DNA from: Desmodus rotundus
Taxonomy: Eukaryota > Chordata > Mammalia > Chiroptera > Phyllostomidae
Direction of reading: 5' to 3'
NCBI RefSeq assembly: GCF_022682495.2
Contig: NC_071391.1
Location: 13,801,680 to 13,865,679, forward strand
DNA length: 64,000 nucleotides
Under the pieces are notes generated by a model. That model did not search any database, was not told the origin of the DNA, and saw nothing but the letters and a program-made list of their open reading frames with translations. Shown piece by piece: positions 21,645-30,665 of this stretch; the stretch's first letter is position 1; every line of letters begins with the position of its first letter. The translations under genes were made by a program, and so were the position numbers.

Positions 21645-21990
21645 TTGTGGTAGACAGCCTCTGAGATGGTCCCCAAATGGTCCCTGCCTATTAGCACTCC
21701 CTCCCTCGTATATTCTCTTCTCCTTGGGTGTGGACTGGGCCTGGACATCTGCTCCCAATGAATAGAAAATGGCAGAAGGGATGGGGTGACACTTCCAAGA
21801 TTAGGGTCCCCAAACCTGTGGCTCTGTCTTGGGAGGCTCTCTGGTGTTCTCTCTCTCTCCTTGTGTCTTTCTCCCATCACCAGCTGCTAGGTTGAGAGGA
21901 TAATCGGGACACATGGAAAGGTACAAGGGCCTACCAGCCCTGGCAGGAATGAGCTTGGAAGAGGGTCTTTTAAGGTTTGCAAAAGCAGCC
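21645..21990. mobile_element. Possible MaLR/MLT-type LTR fragment
   Basis: 'TGTGGTAGACAGCCTCTGAGATGGTCCCC' followed by 'CTCCTTGGGTGTGGACTGGGCCTGG' resembles the start of old MaLR or ERVL LTRs (TGTTGTAGGC...GATGGCCCCC...GAGTGTGGGC). It would be an insertion into, or part of, the ERVL-like block. Orientation appears plus but is not secure. Confidence 0.4.
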
Positions 21991-22617
21991 GTGAGGGTGA
22001 GCTTGGAGATGCTCTAGTCTCTGAGATGGCTGCAGTCCTGACTGATATCTTGACTGCAGCCTCATGAGAGTCTCAGGGTCCCGTTGTTTCTAATAAGGTC
22101 CCTGACCTTGGCATAGCAGATCTGCTAGAGTTGAGAATTCAATCTTCTCTGGAGTCCTGTTCCTCTTATAATTAAGTGCTGGGCCTGATCCTTAGTTTTT
22201 CTGTGCCCTCCTGTGTAGGAGATGAGAGGCTCTTAAATGCTGCCAAAGGTACCCCCCAAGCTTTTACACTTTGCCTTCTATTGGTGATTAATCATTCTGG
22301 GCCTTTCATTGTTTTCCCCCAATGAATCAATCCCCTGCCACCCCCAGTAACAGCCATCTCACTCCACAGTCTTTACAAATAGTACTTACCAGACCCTCTG
22401 AAATGCTTGGTATGCTGCACCCGCAGTGCATTAATGTCCATCTGTGTCTCATCCCGGTTCACCACCAGCGAAAGTTTTAGCAATTGCGCTCTAACCACAT
22501 GCCAGGGGCTCTCAGTGTTCTGCCTACCATTAGCCATGGGGTCCTCCGTGCCAGTCAGCCAGCAAGTGATCCTGCTCCTAATCCCATTTTTGAGGCTGCT
22601 TTCTTAGACCAGCCGTT
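21991..22617. other. Unassigned, between LTR-like pieces
   Basis: No gene or clear repeat. By position it may be more ERVL internal DNA that has decayed beyond recognition by eye. Confidence 0.35.
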
Positions 22618-22990
22618 GTAGGTCAGGTTTCCTGGGAAACAGCCTCTGAAGCAGAGATTTGCATGCAGGCAATTTATTGAGGAGTAGTTTTGGGAACACC
22701 ACCTGTGAGGGAAAGGAAAGGAAGCTGGGGTGGGCAGAGAGAGAAGCAGGGCTCCGATGAAGTCACAACCGAGGCCCCAGGAGATCTTATGGCCGGACCA
22801 GAAGATGGGATGGCCCTTTAGTGTTGTCCAGTCAAGGCAAGGAGGCCAGGCTTTTGTGCCCCCTAAGACCTGTCACTGGATGCAGGCTGCCCCCGGGACA
22901 GGCATACTCGTGGGAGGTACATCTTCCTGCGGTCAAGGGCAACTCCTGGAAGGGACTCAGTGTGAACAGTCAGCACCCAACACTCCAACA
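22618..22990 (-). mobile_element. ERVL-type LTR-like repeat, copy B
   Basis: Begins 'TGTAGGTCAGGTTTCCTGGGAAACAGCCTCTG', then 'GCAGAGATTTGCATGCAGGCAATTTATTGAGG', a phrase I associate with antisense ERVL-family LTRs. It shares several colinear blocks with copy A. The 90- and 92-codon plus frames lying over it have no domain and are treated as chance. Confidence 0.5.
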
Positions 22991-23064
22991 CTGCAGCCGG
23001 GAGAATAAGTGCCTCAGTCTTGAAGGAGGGTCTGTGTGGCATGTCACCACATCTACTCCAGAAG

Positions 23065-23190
23065 GCGCTGTCAGTACCCCCTTTTACAGATGAGTAAAAC
23101 TGAGGCACAGAGAAGGCAAGTTACTTGCCCAGCCAGGAAGTCACAGAGCCAGAGTGCATGATCTTAACCACCATGCTCTGGTGCCTTTTA
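23065..23190 (-). repeat. MIR SINE
   Basis: Reverse MIR: 'CCCCCTTTTACAGATGAGTAAAACTGAGGCACAGAGAAGGCAAGTTACTTGCCC', 'CATGATCTTAACCACCATGCTCTGGTGCC'. A textbook match. Confidence 0.85.
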
Positions 23191-23964
23191 GAAGGAGGAG
23201 GAGGGAGAGAATCCTTCTCCCATTTCTGGGATCACAGCCAAGTCCAGGAACAAGTTAGAATGCAAAATCTGTTTTTGATATTCCCCAATCTCCACTTTCT
23301 ATCCCTTCATAGAGTCTCTTTCTTAGATCTTGAAGGCATGGGAGAGCATTCCAGGCTTGGGAGTGGAGGAAATGGTATTGTCTGGGAAAGTGTAGGTATG
23401 ACCAGCATGGAGGCAATGAATAGACTAATTTGGCTGTCCCCGCAAAAAGCTCTTAAGGCGAGTAGAGAAAGAAAGTGGGAGAGCGAGGCTGAGGTTGACT
23501 ATAGAGCACTTGGTAGCCACGCTAAGGAATTTGAGTACTACTACATATACATATGAGAGGGTCGAGGGTTCCGAACAGAAAATGATGTGCAAAGAGCCGA
23601 AGATTGAATGCGTCTCCAGGGCCAAGGATGAACTCCGGGGGCTGTTGCAACAATCCAAGAGGGTAGAGGAAGCAGCGATGGTGAGCGTGGAAAAGGAAGA
23701 CTTGTGGGGCAGGCATTAGGAAGGGAGAATGCCAGGAATCTGTATCTATTCAATGCGATTATCTTAGATTTCAACAAGGACAATGGGACTTCATGTGTGC
23801 TAAGCAAAGACTCCTATAGCAAAGCCTCTCCAGGGCTTTCCTTTAAAAAGGTCACAAACATGGCTTCCCACAGTGAAGTCTGGGCACCCACATGGTGCCT
23901 AACACAGGGCTACGGGAGGCATGTGGGTGCAAGAGCATGCATTCGCCAGTCTAGGTAAGGATTT
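23191..23964. other. No recognisable feature
   Basis: Several overlapping frames (143 codons plus at 23125-23556, 88 minus at 23541-23807) have no recognisable domain; the first starts inside a MIR. I do not call any of them genes. Confidence 0.4.
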
Positions 23965-24190
23965 TGTCTCACAGCACTGGTGGTGCTTGCTCTGTGCCAG
24001 GTACTCTCCTCTGTGGATATCAACTCAATTGCTTGTCCGTGACAGCCCTGAGGGGGAGGGGGGAGGTGCTAGTGCTGTATCCATTTTACAGAGGAGAAAA
24101 CTGAGGTACAGAGAGGTTAAGTGATTTGCCCAGGCTTACCCGGGAAGTGGAGGGACCAGGATCCTCCCCCAGACAGTGGCTGCTTATCCG
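23965..24190 (-). repeat. MIR SINE
   Basis: Reverse MIR: 'GTGCTTGCTCTGTGCCAGGTACTCTCC', 'CCATTTTACAGAGGAGAAAACTGAGGTACAGAGAGGTTAAGTGATTTGCCC', then the decayed tRNA-like part. Confidence 0.85.
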
Positions 24191-24524
24191 TGCTGTTCAC
24201 CACTGTCCTGTGCTCGCGACACCTTGTAACAAATCATGATGCCGGTTCAAGTGGGGGTAAAAAAGAGAATGACCAACTTGCTGATGTGCTCAATTGCACT
24301 TAAACATTTCCAGGATTTCTTGTTGTTATGTTAAAGCCAGCTGCTTCCCTACTTATATCTTGTGACCTCATCCTAACTTCTCCTTCAGATATTTAATTCA
24401 TAAATACTGTTTGGGAAGCTGTGCTCATTACTATGTCTCAGGTTAGATCATGAGTCAGAACAGCCTGAAATAATCCCATGTATTGGCAATGACAGAAATG
24501 GTATAGTATCTTTAGCGAGCTGTG
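24191..24524. other. No recognisable feature
   Basis: Short unassigned stretch between MIR and L2. Confidence 0.4.
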
Positions 24525-24665
24525 ATAATCATTTATTCTTTCATTCATTCATACAGGAAACAACTACTCATAGGTCTCTGCACAGGCACCGGGTTGCAGA
24601 TCAGAAATAAGGGGATGAATAAGGCTTTGCTACTGCCCTTGAGGGGCTTGTAGTCTTCTATTGTG
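24525..24665 (-). repeat. L2 LINE 3' end
   Basis: Reverse L2 tail: 'TTATTCTTTCATTCATTCATACAGGAAACAAC', then 'GCACCGGGTTGCAGATCAGAAATAAGG', 'CTGCCCTTGAGGGGCTTGTAGTCTTCTA'. The TTCA-type repeat is the reverse of the L2 terminus. Confidence 0.7.
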
Positions 24666-24984
24666 TCCTGCAGATCCCCAACCCAGAACTCTAAAAGCAG
24701 CCAGTGGTTAGGGGTGCAGACACTCTGTGGCTGTTGGAAGGACTTAATGGGGGGGGGGCACTGGCTGAGTGTAAAGAGACTAGAGCAGTTACTCTGTAAG
24801 CGGAAATGATGGTTGCCAATTTCACGCCTTGTCTCAGCCTGACCCTCAAATGCTTATCAGCCATTTTTTCACAGTCTTGGCAGAAGCTCAGGGGACCCTA
24901 TTTTAGTGATATTTTGACATATCTATGAAAGAGTTAGGTGGCTTACCAGTGTAGGTAGAAATTCTCTGTCCTCTAATTTCGTCA
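24666..24984. other. Mostly unassigned, with a G run
   Basis: A run of nine or more G lies near 24751-24759. 'CAGCCAGTGGTTAGGGGTGCAGAC' may be a trace of MIR. No gene. Confidence 0.4.
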
Positions 24985-25516
24985 ACTTCATTTCTAGCTT
25001 TAGAACTGTTTGACAGATAAAAAAAATACAATGTGTATCTAAGTACAAAGCATAATAATAAACATTTGTAACTGCCCAACTTAATATTTCCAATTCTGTT
25101 AACTACCTGTGAATTCCTCCCCAATTCCGCCTCCCACCCCCACCACCACCCCCGGCCCCCGTCTACCCCTCAGAAGTAACTACTGTCTTGAATTTTGTGT
25201 TTATCATTCTCTTGCTTTTTAGGATAGCTTTTTTTTTAATCACATGCATGTGTTCCTAAACAATAGTGTTTAGTTTTGCTTGCTTTGTTAGCTTTTTAAA
25301 TATGGTTTTGTTCAGTACAGAGTTGACTCTGTCTTGCTTTGTCCACTCCACGGTTGTATTTCTAAGATTTATCCAAATTGCTCTATGGAGCTGTACTTCA
25401 TTTTCACAGCTGTTTATGAATTCATTCAATAAACATTGATTGGGCCCCTGTAACGTTCTATTAGGTGAATATAACACAATTTGTTTGTTTAGTTTCCTAT
25501 TGATGAATGTTTGGGT

Positions 25517-25603
25517 TTCTTTCTTTCTTCCTTTCTTCCTTTTTTCCTTTCTTCCTTTCCTTCCTTTCCTCCCTCCCTCCTTCCACCTCTCCCTCCCTCC
25601 CTT
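25517..25603. repeat. (TTCC)n pyrimidine tract
   Basis: Imperfect TTTC/TTCC/CCTC repeats on the plus strand inside the antisense L1. The two overlapping 70-codon frames rich in Phe, Leu, Pro and Ser are produced by this tract. Confidence 0.9.
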
Positions 25604-25735
25604 TGCTTTTATAAATATGCTCCTGGGAATATTCTTTTTACATGTCTTCTGACATACATGTGCAAGAATTTCTCAAGAGCACTGGCTTTCCAACTGGGAT
25701 TAATCATCTTTAGTGGGCTATAAAATCAATTTAAT

Positions 25736-26094
25736 AGATTCAAGCAGGGTGGTTTTTTTTGAAATAAAACATTCATACAGAAATAGTTAAGTATTACTTC
25801 ATGCAACTTTTGTTTCAGGTATATTCATGTGTCCTGGGATGTGATGTGAAGGGTTTTTCTTACAATGGTTCTTAGGAAAGTTTGGAAGCCCTCACTCCAG
25901 GGTGGTGCTTCTTGAATTATCTGTGGATGAACTGAATATAAATTTCTAATCTGCCACAGACTGATACTTTTGTAAAATACCATAAAAATGAATTACCTGG
26001 AAAATGAAATTTTAAAATATCTAAACACATACAACATATAAACTTCAATTTCAGTTATTACATTCAACAGACACATTATATTTCAGTAAATATA
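25736..26094. other. Unassigned AT-rich interval
   Basis: AT-rich DNA between two oppositely oriented L1 pieces. It may be a decayed DNA transposon, but I cannot show terminal repeats. Confidence 0.35.
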
Positions 26095-26592
26095 CTGTGG
26101 CAATTATTCACAGTAGAAAAAAGGTGGAATCAACCCATGTCCACTGATGGATGAATGCAGAAATGAAATGTGGTGCCTATATTCAATGGAATATTATTCA
26201 CCTTACAAAGGAAGGAAACTGACATGGGCTACCACATGGATGAACCTTGAGGACGTCATGCTCAGTGAAATAATCAAGTCACAAAAGGACAAACGCCATA
26301 TGATTCCACTCACACGAGGTACCTAGAAGAGTCAACTTCATAGACGCAGCAAGTAGACTGGTTGCCAGGAGCTGGGGGCAGGGGAAATGTGAAGTTCTGG
26401 TTTAATTGCTTTGAAATTGCAGTTTGAGAAGATGAAAAAAGTATGAGGGATGGATGGCGGTGAGGGCTGCACAACCACGTGAATGTATATAGTGCCATTG
26501 AACTTGACCCTCAAATGGTTACAATGGTCAACTTGTATGTTATGTATATTTTTACCATGATTTTTGAAAGCTCAAAAAAGTAAAAATAAATA
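26095..26592 (+). repeat. L1M 3' end, plus strand
   Basis: Sense L1 end-of-ORF2 and 3'UTR: 'GGTGGAATCAACCCATGTCCACTGATGGATGAATGC', 'CAATGGAATATTATTCACC', 'ACATGGATGAACCTTGAGGACGTCATGCTCAGTGAAATAA', 'GATTCCACTCACACGAGGTACCTAGA', 'GGTTGCCAGGAGCTGGGGG'. It ends near an A-rich stretch at 26575-26592. 5'-truncated. Confidence 0.85.
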
Positions 26593-26789
26593 TATGGAAG
26601 CTGTGTCAATCTCCTATAAAATTTTCTAAATGCTTACTTGCCATTTTTGTACTTGTCTTAGAATGACTTGTCACAGATCACTTACGTGCTGGCACCAGAC
26701 TGCGAACCGCACCTGGAGTAGTAGCATTGTTCCAGAGTGCAGTCCTAAGAACAGGTAGACTGACTTGTAGGTTAGGCACATTTCCACCT
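26593..26789. other. Unassigned spacer
   Basis: No feature is visible between the plus-strand L1 end and the resumed minus-strand L1. Confidence 0.4.
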
Positions 26790-27396
26790 TTACAAGGTAA
26801 TGCCTGGTTGTTTTCTAAAAAGGGAAATAACTTACAGTCCCACCAGCAGGTATGCTGAGTTTTCTGTGCTCCTCATTCTTGCTGATACTTAGTATTATCA
26901 GAATTCTTAATGTTTGCCAATCTGGTGGGTGTAAAATAGAATCTCATTTTGGTCTTCATTTGCATTTCTCTGATTATTAATTCATTTGAGCATCTTTTTA
27001 TATGTTTATAAATGGGTTGTGTTATTTCTTTTTGAAATACCTTAAGTCTTTTGCTCATTTTCTATTAGATTGTTGATATTTTTATTCTTAATTAGTGGGA
27101 GTTTGTGTACTCAACAAATATTTATTGAGCACCTGTTATGTGCCAGGCACTGTTCTACATGCTGGGAACACAGCAGTGAATAAAATAGACCAAATTCCTG
27201 GTCTCATTTCAGAGTTCATAGCCTATTGGGGAGAGGGGAGATAGGCAATCAAATCATTTAGTTACATATATAGCATGTATGGTTAATAAGTGTTATGGCT
27301 ACAAATAAGGCAGGAAAGGGCAATGGACCAGGCAGGAAGTGGTGGTGAGCTAACAACTTTTAAATAGTGACCAGGAAAGGCTTATTAAAAACATGA

Positions 27397-27435
27397 CATT
27401 TGAGGACTTCTGGTCAGGGCAGAAGTCCTCAAATG
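27397..27435. repeat. Perfect 16-bp inverted repeat at the HAL1 5' junction
   Basis: CATTTGAGGACTTCTG (27397-27412), loop GTCAGGG, then its exact reverse complement (27420-27435). Half of each arm is target DNA (CATTTGAG) and half is the element's 5' end (GACTTCTG). Confidence 0.95.
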
Positions 27436-28530
27436 CCTCCTTCTGACGGAAGTGTAGGTAGACAAGCTTCGCCTTCTCACGCAACCACAGAGAGAATTAC
27501 AACTAGACCTCAAAGCAAAAAACACACAGAACTGTCAGAAAATCAAACTGTATGGAAGTCCAACAAGCAAGAATTTAAAGAAGCTGCATTCATCCAAAGG
27601 GGCAGGAGGGATGGAGATGTGGAGACAGGTGGACAGGCAAGGAGATGTGGTGTGTTGTGGAGAGGTGGTGGCAGAATGGGTGGTCCCACATTCACACGTG
27701 GGAGGGATACCTTTGAGCAAACCATCCCGGCCCCACTGCATAGTCCAGGATTCTAGCACTGGGAGGATAAAGCCTGGCTGTAAAATCCAGTGGGGGTTGG
27801 GCAGTGGAAGAAACTGCCAGATTTTCAGGAGACTCTGCTTAAAAGGCCCCCATGGTCTTAAAATGTATGCAAACCCACTCGTTCTGGGATTCAGCACCAG
27901 GGCAATAGCTGGAAGGGCACCAGTCCCATATGGGTAGTGGGCAAAGTGACTGAAAATGGGACAAGTACCAGGAAAACCTCCAGAAGCCAGGCAGTGCACT
28001 GTCCCCAGGCAGTGGCACTGTTCCCTCTCCGAACCCTCCCCCCTCACAGAACCACAAAGCAGTGAGGCAGATTGTCCTGCTGGGCGGTTACCTAAAGTTC
28101 CACTGCACACAATGTACAGATGCATCTTTCTACAATAGGCCATGCTACTAAGACAGGGAGTCAAAGCAGCTCTACCTAGTACACAGATACAAACACAAGG
28201 AGGCTGCCAAGTTGAGGAGACAAAGAAATATGGCACAAATGACAGAACAGCACAGAATAAAACTCCAGAAAAAGAACTAAGCGAAATGGAGATAACCAGC
28301 CTATCAGATGCAGAGTTCAAAACACTGGTGATAAGGATGTTCAAAGAACTCATTGAGTATGACAACAACATAAAGGAGGAAATGAAGGTTACACTAAGTG
28401 AAATAAAGAAAAATCTACAGGGAACCAACAGTGAAGCAGAGGAAGCTGGGGTTCAAGTCAATGATTTGGAACACAAGGAAGAAATAAACAGTCAACCAGT
28501 GCAGAGTAAAGAAACAAGAATTTTAAAAAC

Positions 28531-28578
28531 TGCCTTGGCTCATGTGGCTCAGTGGATTGAATGCCAGCCTGAGAACCA
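28531..28578 (+). mobile_element. Tailless VES SINE head (48 bp) inserted in HAL1 ORF1
   Basis: The insert reads TGCCTTGGCTCATGTGGCTC then AGTGGATTGAATGCCAGCC, which is the 5' tRNA-like head of a VES SINE, and stops before the B box. It is bounded by a perfect 15-bp duplication AAGAATTTTAAAAAC at 28516-28530 and 28579-28593. The homologous HAL1 at about 37400-37416 (minus) has the uninterrupted sequence with a single copy, so it shows the empty site. There is no A tail. Confidence 0.9.
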
Positions 28579-28898
28579 AAGAATTTTAAAAACCAAGGAT
28601 AATATAAGAAGACCCTGGGATATCTCCTAATGTACCAACATCTGAATCATAGCAATGCCAGAAGGAGAAGAAGAAGAGCAAGAAATTGAAAACTTTTCTG
28701 AAAAAATAAAAGTTGAAAGAGAACTTTCCTAATTTGGCAAAAGAAATACACATATAAGTCCAGGAAGCACAGGGAGTCCCAAACAAGTTGCACACAAAGA
28801 GGACCACACCAACTCACATCATAATTAAAATGTCAAAGGTTAAAGATAAAGAGAGAATCTTAAAAGCAGCATGAGAAAAGAAGTTAGTTACCGGAACC

Positions 28899-28909
28899 AA
28901 GATGGCGGC
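28899..28909 (+). promoter_or_regulatory. YY1-like site at the HAL1 5' end
   Basis: AAGATGGCGGC lies 7 bp into the element and matches the YY1 core AAGATGGC. In human L1 a YY1 site at a similar place sets the transcription start. Plus-strand CCATCTT occurs at the equivalent place in the minus-strand HAL1s near 12111, 38470 and 43536. Confidence 0.6.
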
Positions 28910-29643
28910 GTAGGTAGACACACTGCGCCTCCTCGCACAACCAGAACTGACAGAGAATCGAACAGCAAGGGGGACCAACACCAAGGAAACAGAAAATAAT
29001 CATTCATCCAGACTGGTAGGAGGGGCGGAGACGGCACTGGGGTGGAGAGGACTCGCGTGGCTGTGGCGGGACTGAGACTGGCGGAGTGTGGGACAAATGG
29101 CGCAGGCAGTCCGAGCACTAGCAGACCCTGCGGTCCCACATTTGCACAGATAAACCCAGAGGGCCGGACTCAGAGTGGCGGAGAGTGGGGCAGGCAGAGT
29201 GGCGGATAGCACATTGCGGCACCACATTCGCCCACAGATAAACCGGACGAACGGCGGGCAGAGAAGCAGACCGCTGCGCAACCCAGGGCTCCAGCTCGGG
29301 GAAATAAAGCCTCAAACCTCTGATTGAAAGCGCCCCTGGGGGTTGGGGCGGCAGGAGAGACTCCCAGCCTCACAGGAGAGGTTGTTGGAGAGACCCACAG
29401 GGGCCTAGAGTGTGCACAGGCCCACTTACTCGGGAACCAGCACAGAGGGGCCCAGCTTGATTGTGGGTAGCGGAGTGAAAGACTGAAATCAGGAGGAGAG
29501 TGAAGCGGGCGCCATTGCTCCCTCTCGGCCCCACCCCCACGTACAGCATCACAGCGCAGCGACCAGCGTTACCCCGCCCCGGTGAACACCTAAGGCTCCG
29601 CCCCTTAAAGTAACAGACGCGCCAAGACAAACAAACAAAAAAA

Positions 29644-30339
29644 ATGGCCCAAATGACAGAACACTTCAAAGCTCCAGAAAAAATACAACTAAGCGACGAA
29701 GAGATAGCCAACCTATCGGATGCACAGTTCAAAGCACTGGTTATCAATATGCTCACAGACTTGGTTGAATCTATTCGAAAAACAGATGAAAAAATGAAGC
29801 CTATGCTAACAGAAACAAAGGAAAATGTACAGGGAACCAATAGTGATGAGAAGGAAACTGGGACTCAAATCAATGGTATGGACCAGAAGGAAGAAACAAA
29901 CATTCAACCAGAAAAGAATGAAGAAACAAGAACTTGGAAAAATGAGGAGAGGCTTAGGAACCTCCAGGACACCTTGAAACGTTCCAACATCCGAATTATA
30001 GGGGTGCCAGAAGGAGAAGAGGAAGAACAAAAAATTGAAAACTTATTTGAACAAATAATGGAGAACTTCCCCGATCTGGCAAAGGAAATAGACTTCCGGG
30101 AAGTCCAGGAAGCTCAGAGAGTCCCAAAGAAGCTGGACCCAAGGAGGAACACAACAAGACACATCATAATTACATTACCCAAGATTAAACGCAAGGACCT
30201 ACGTCCAAGATTACTATATCCAGCAAAGCTATCATTTAGAATGGAAGGGAGGATAAAGTGCTTCTCAGATAAGGTCAAGTTGAAGAGGCTCATCATCACC
30301 AAGCCCTTATTATATGAAATGTTAAAGGGAGTTACCTAA
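29644..30339 (+). CDS. HAL1 ORF1 protein (L1 ORF1p-like RNA-binding protein), with internal deletion
   Basis: A 231-residue ORF from the ATG that follows an A-rich leader, opening MAQMTEHFKAPEKIQ. L1 ORF1p forms coiled-coil trimers that coat element RNA. Residues about 10-110 are charged and heptad-like, suiting the coiled coil. NIRIIGVPEGEEE (about 120-132) marks the RRM-like region, and LYPAKLSFRMEGRIKCFSDK (about 192-211) is the C-terminal domain. Compared with the outer copy, about 140 bp (some 47 codons) that normally separate HIIITLPKIK from the RPRLLYPAK region is absent, but the frame stays open. The missing part covers most of the first half of the C-terminal RNA-binding domain, so function is doubtful. 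This is a retrotransposon gene, not a host gene. Confidence 0.85.
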   Translation: MAQMTEHFKAPEKIQLSDEEIANLSDAQFKALVINMLTDLVESIRKTDEKMKPMLTETKENVQGTNSDEKETGTQINGMDQKEETNIQPEKNEETRTWKNEERLRNLQDTLKRSNIRIIGVPEGEEEEQKIENLFEQIMENFPDLAKEIDFREVQEAQRVPKKLDPRRNTTRHIIITLPKIKRKDLRPRLLYPAKLSFRMEGRIKCFSDKVKLKRLIITKPLLYEMLKGVT

Positions 30340-30458
30340 GAAAAAGATCAAAAATAGGAACAGTAAAAATGACACCAAACTCACAGTTATTAACGACCAC
30401 ACATAAAACAAAAACGAGAGCAAACTAGGCAAACAACTAGAACATGAGGGTTGTCAAT

Positions 30459-30665
30459 AAGGGAGTGGGAGGGGGAGAGGGGGGTAAAGGTACAGAGAAT
30501 AAGTAGCATAGATGATAGGTGGAAAATAGACAGGGGGAGGGTAAAAATAGTGTAGGAAATGTAGAAGCCAAAGAACTTATAAGTATGACCCATGGACATG
30601 AACTATGGGGGGGGAATGTGGGAGGGAGGGGGGTGGGCAGGATGGAGTGGAGTGGGGGGGGAAAT
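30459..30665 (+). repeat. G-rich HAL1 3'UTR tract (possible G-quadruplex)
   Basis: Several runs of 3-8 G, especially within 30606-30662 (GGGGGGGG, GGGAGGGAGGGGGG, GTGGGC, GGGGGGGG). L1 3'UTRs carry a conserved polypurine stretch that can form G-quadruplexes. The other HAL1 copies carry the matching C-rich text in their 3'UTRs. Confidence 0.7.

Noticed and set aside
27535..28428. 297-codon minus-strand open frame
   Set aside because: It is antisense to the 5'UTR and ORF1 of the outer HAL1. Its apparent Ser/Leu/Phe-rich text is the shadow of Lys/Glu-rich ORF1.
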